From: Nitrospira sp.
GTDB taxonomy: Bacteria; Nitrospirota; Nitrospiria; Nitrospirales; Nitrospiraceae
Direction of reading: 5' to 3'
Assembly (NCBI GenBank): GCA_019636915.1
Contig: JAHBWQ010000014.1
Span: forward strand, 1-41,068
DNA length: 41,068 nt
Shown: piece by piece, positions 40,198 to 41,068 of the stretch
Layout of the letters: every line of letters begins with the position of its first letter
Numbering within the stretch: the first letter of the stretch is position 1
Notes under the pieces: model-generated
The model's database searches: none
The model's input: the letters and a program-made list of their open reading frames with translations, nothing else
What the model was told of the DNA's origin: nothing
Made by a program: the position numbers and the translations under genes

Positions 40198-41068
40198 ATG
40201 ACCACTACGACCGGTCCAGACCAACAACCAGTTTCCCGTTCTCTTCGTGGCCTCCTGATTGCGCAGTTCTGCGGGGCCTTCAACGACAATGCCTGGAAAC
40301 TGATGGTGGCCTTGCTGGCCATCCGGCAGGCCACGGCTGGGATGGCTCCGGGCCCTGAGCTGGAAACCGTCGCGCAAACCCAAACCGCCACGGCCTTCGT
40401 CATCTTCACCCTACCGCTGATGCTCCTGTCGCTGGTCGGCGGCACCCTCGCGGATCGTATCAGCAAACGCACCGTCATCATCACCGTCAAAGTCGCCGAA
40501 GTCCTGCTGATGACGGCCGGCACGGTCGTACTCTGGTTGAACCCTGCCGGCGGCATGCTTCCACTGATCGTCCTCTGCGGAATGGGTGTCCACAGTGCGC
40601 TCTTCAGCCCATCGAAATATGGGATTCTTCCGGAACTGATCCCCCATGAACGTCTGGCTGCCGGCAACGGCCTGCTCGAGCTGTGGACCTTTGCGGCCAT
40701 CCTGACGGGAACGGCCGCTGGAGGATTTCTCTTACAGGCGGCCGGATCTCACACCTGGCTGGCTCCGCTCGTGTTGACGGGATTATCGATTGTCGGTCTC
40801 GTCACGGCGTTCTCCATTCCGCCCGTGTCACCGGCCCGCACCGAGGGTGGTATAGGAGCCACGATCCTTGGTGCCTGGGCGGCGATTCAAACCGAACGCA
40901 TGTTGCAGATGGCCATCCCCATGGAAATCTTCTTCTGGACGATCGCCAGTCTGTTCATGCAAAACGTGATCGTCTACGCCAAAGCCGTACTCCAGCTCTC
41001 CGACGCCATGTCCGGGCTCCCGCTTACACTCTTGTCGGTCGGCATTGGGATCGGCGCGATCCTGGTGG
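40198..41068 (+). CDS. MFS transporter, LplT-like (5' part)
   Basis: The gene starts at ATG 40198 (another ATG at 40184 runs out quickly) and leaves the window at the right edge. The visible 290 residues have about eight TM helices. The LplT/Aas-type signature FCGAFNDNAWKLM is near residue 29, followed by the MFS A-loop GGTLADRISKRTVI and SPSKYGILPELIPHERL. Related proteins flip lysophospholipids across the inner membrane and are often fused to acyltransferase and AMP-ligase domains; whether this one continues so cannot be seen. There is no strong ribosome binding site. Confidence 0.85.
   Translation, partial: MTTTTGPDQQPVSRSLRGLLIAQFCGAFNDNAWKLMVALLAIRQATAGMAPGPELETVAQTQTATAFVIFTLPLMLLSLVGGTLADRISKRTVIITVKVAEVLLMTAGTVVLWLNPAGGMLPLIVLCGMGVHSALFSPSKYGILPELIPHERLAAGNGLLELWTFAAILTGTAAGGFLLQAAGSHTWLAPLVLTGLSIVGLVTAFSIPPVSPARTEGGIGATILGAWAAIQTERMLQMAIPMEIFFWTIASLFMQNVIVYAKAVLQLSDAMSGLPLTLLSVGIGIGAILV

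Overview
This window looks like a chromosomal stretch of a Gram-negative bacterium, most plausibly a member of Nitrospira (phylum Nitrospirota). That assignment is inferred from the overall gene style: an Rh-type ammonium transporter, a heme-copper-oxidase-like membrane protein, FecR/TPR/beta-barrel and CHASE2-cyclase genes, a MutS-like membrane ATPase and many outer-membrane or secreted proteins. There is no rRNA or marker gene to prove it. If it is Nitrospira, the Rh-type transporter would point towards an ammonia-oxidising (comammox) lineage, but nothing else here tests that.

Layout. 1-7.6 kb is mostly housekeeping and envelope genes: the end of an MscS channel, an Rh ammonium transporter, a DUF2130 coiled-coil nuclease-like protein, a CsgG/FlgO-like secreted protein, thiD, a 12-TM oxidase-like protein and an alpha/beta hydrolase that appears to be transcribed without a leader. 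7.6-9.2 kb holds a DUF433/DUF5615 toxin-antitoxin pair, whose toxin end is chimeric, and a metallo-beta-lactamase-fold hydrolase of the cyclic-nucleotide phosphodiesterase/RNase Z type. 9.9-19.4 kb is an envelope and signalling block: a beta-barrel protein, a Cys-rich secreted protein, a very large FecR-TPR-outer-membrane-barrel fusion, a CHASE2 cyclase and a three-helix membrane protein with a cyclic-nucleotide-binding domain. 19.4-26.9 kb holds a UspA-UbiB fusion, a proline-rich secreted protein, pilT, a protein of unknown function, a lipoprotein and a second cyclase with its own cNMP-binding-like domain. Two cyclases, a cNMP-binding membrane protein and a possible phosphodiesterase within 18 kb suggest that cyclic-nucleotide signalling is a theme of this region.

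27.8-34.6 kb is one giant type I-secreted adhesin-like gene: DUF4347, tandem RTX units of about 600 bp, an Ig-like array, RTX and a C-terminal secretion region. It is broken by many small indels. Every break lies inside a repeat, and the first and last segments are in the same frame, so a poorly resolved repeat assembly is at least as likely as true decay. No type I secretion genes are in the window. 34.8-35.8 kb is a graveyard of toxin-antitoxin genes: an intact mazE, a mazF split by an insertion of about 100 bp, and a frameshifted small antitoxin-like gene.

36-41 kb returns to ordinary genes: an operon prmA-MOSC-methyltransferase on the minus strand, and on the plus strand a MutS-like membrane ATPase, a degenerate tandem copy of its own 3' end, and the start of an LplT-like MFS transporter that runs off the window. 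No tRNA, rRNA, CRISPR array or complete insertion sequence was recognised.
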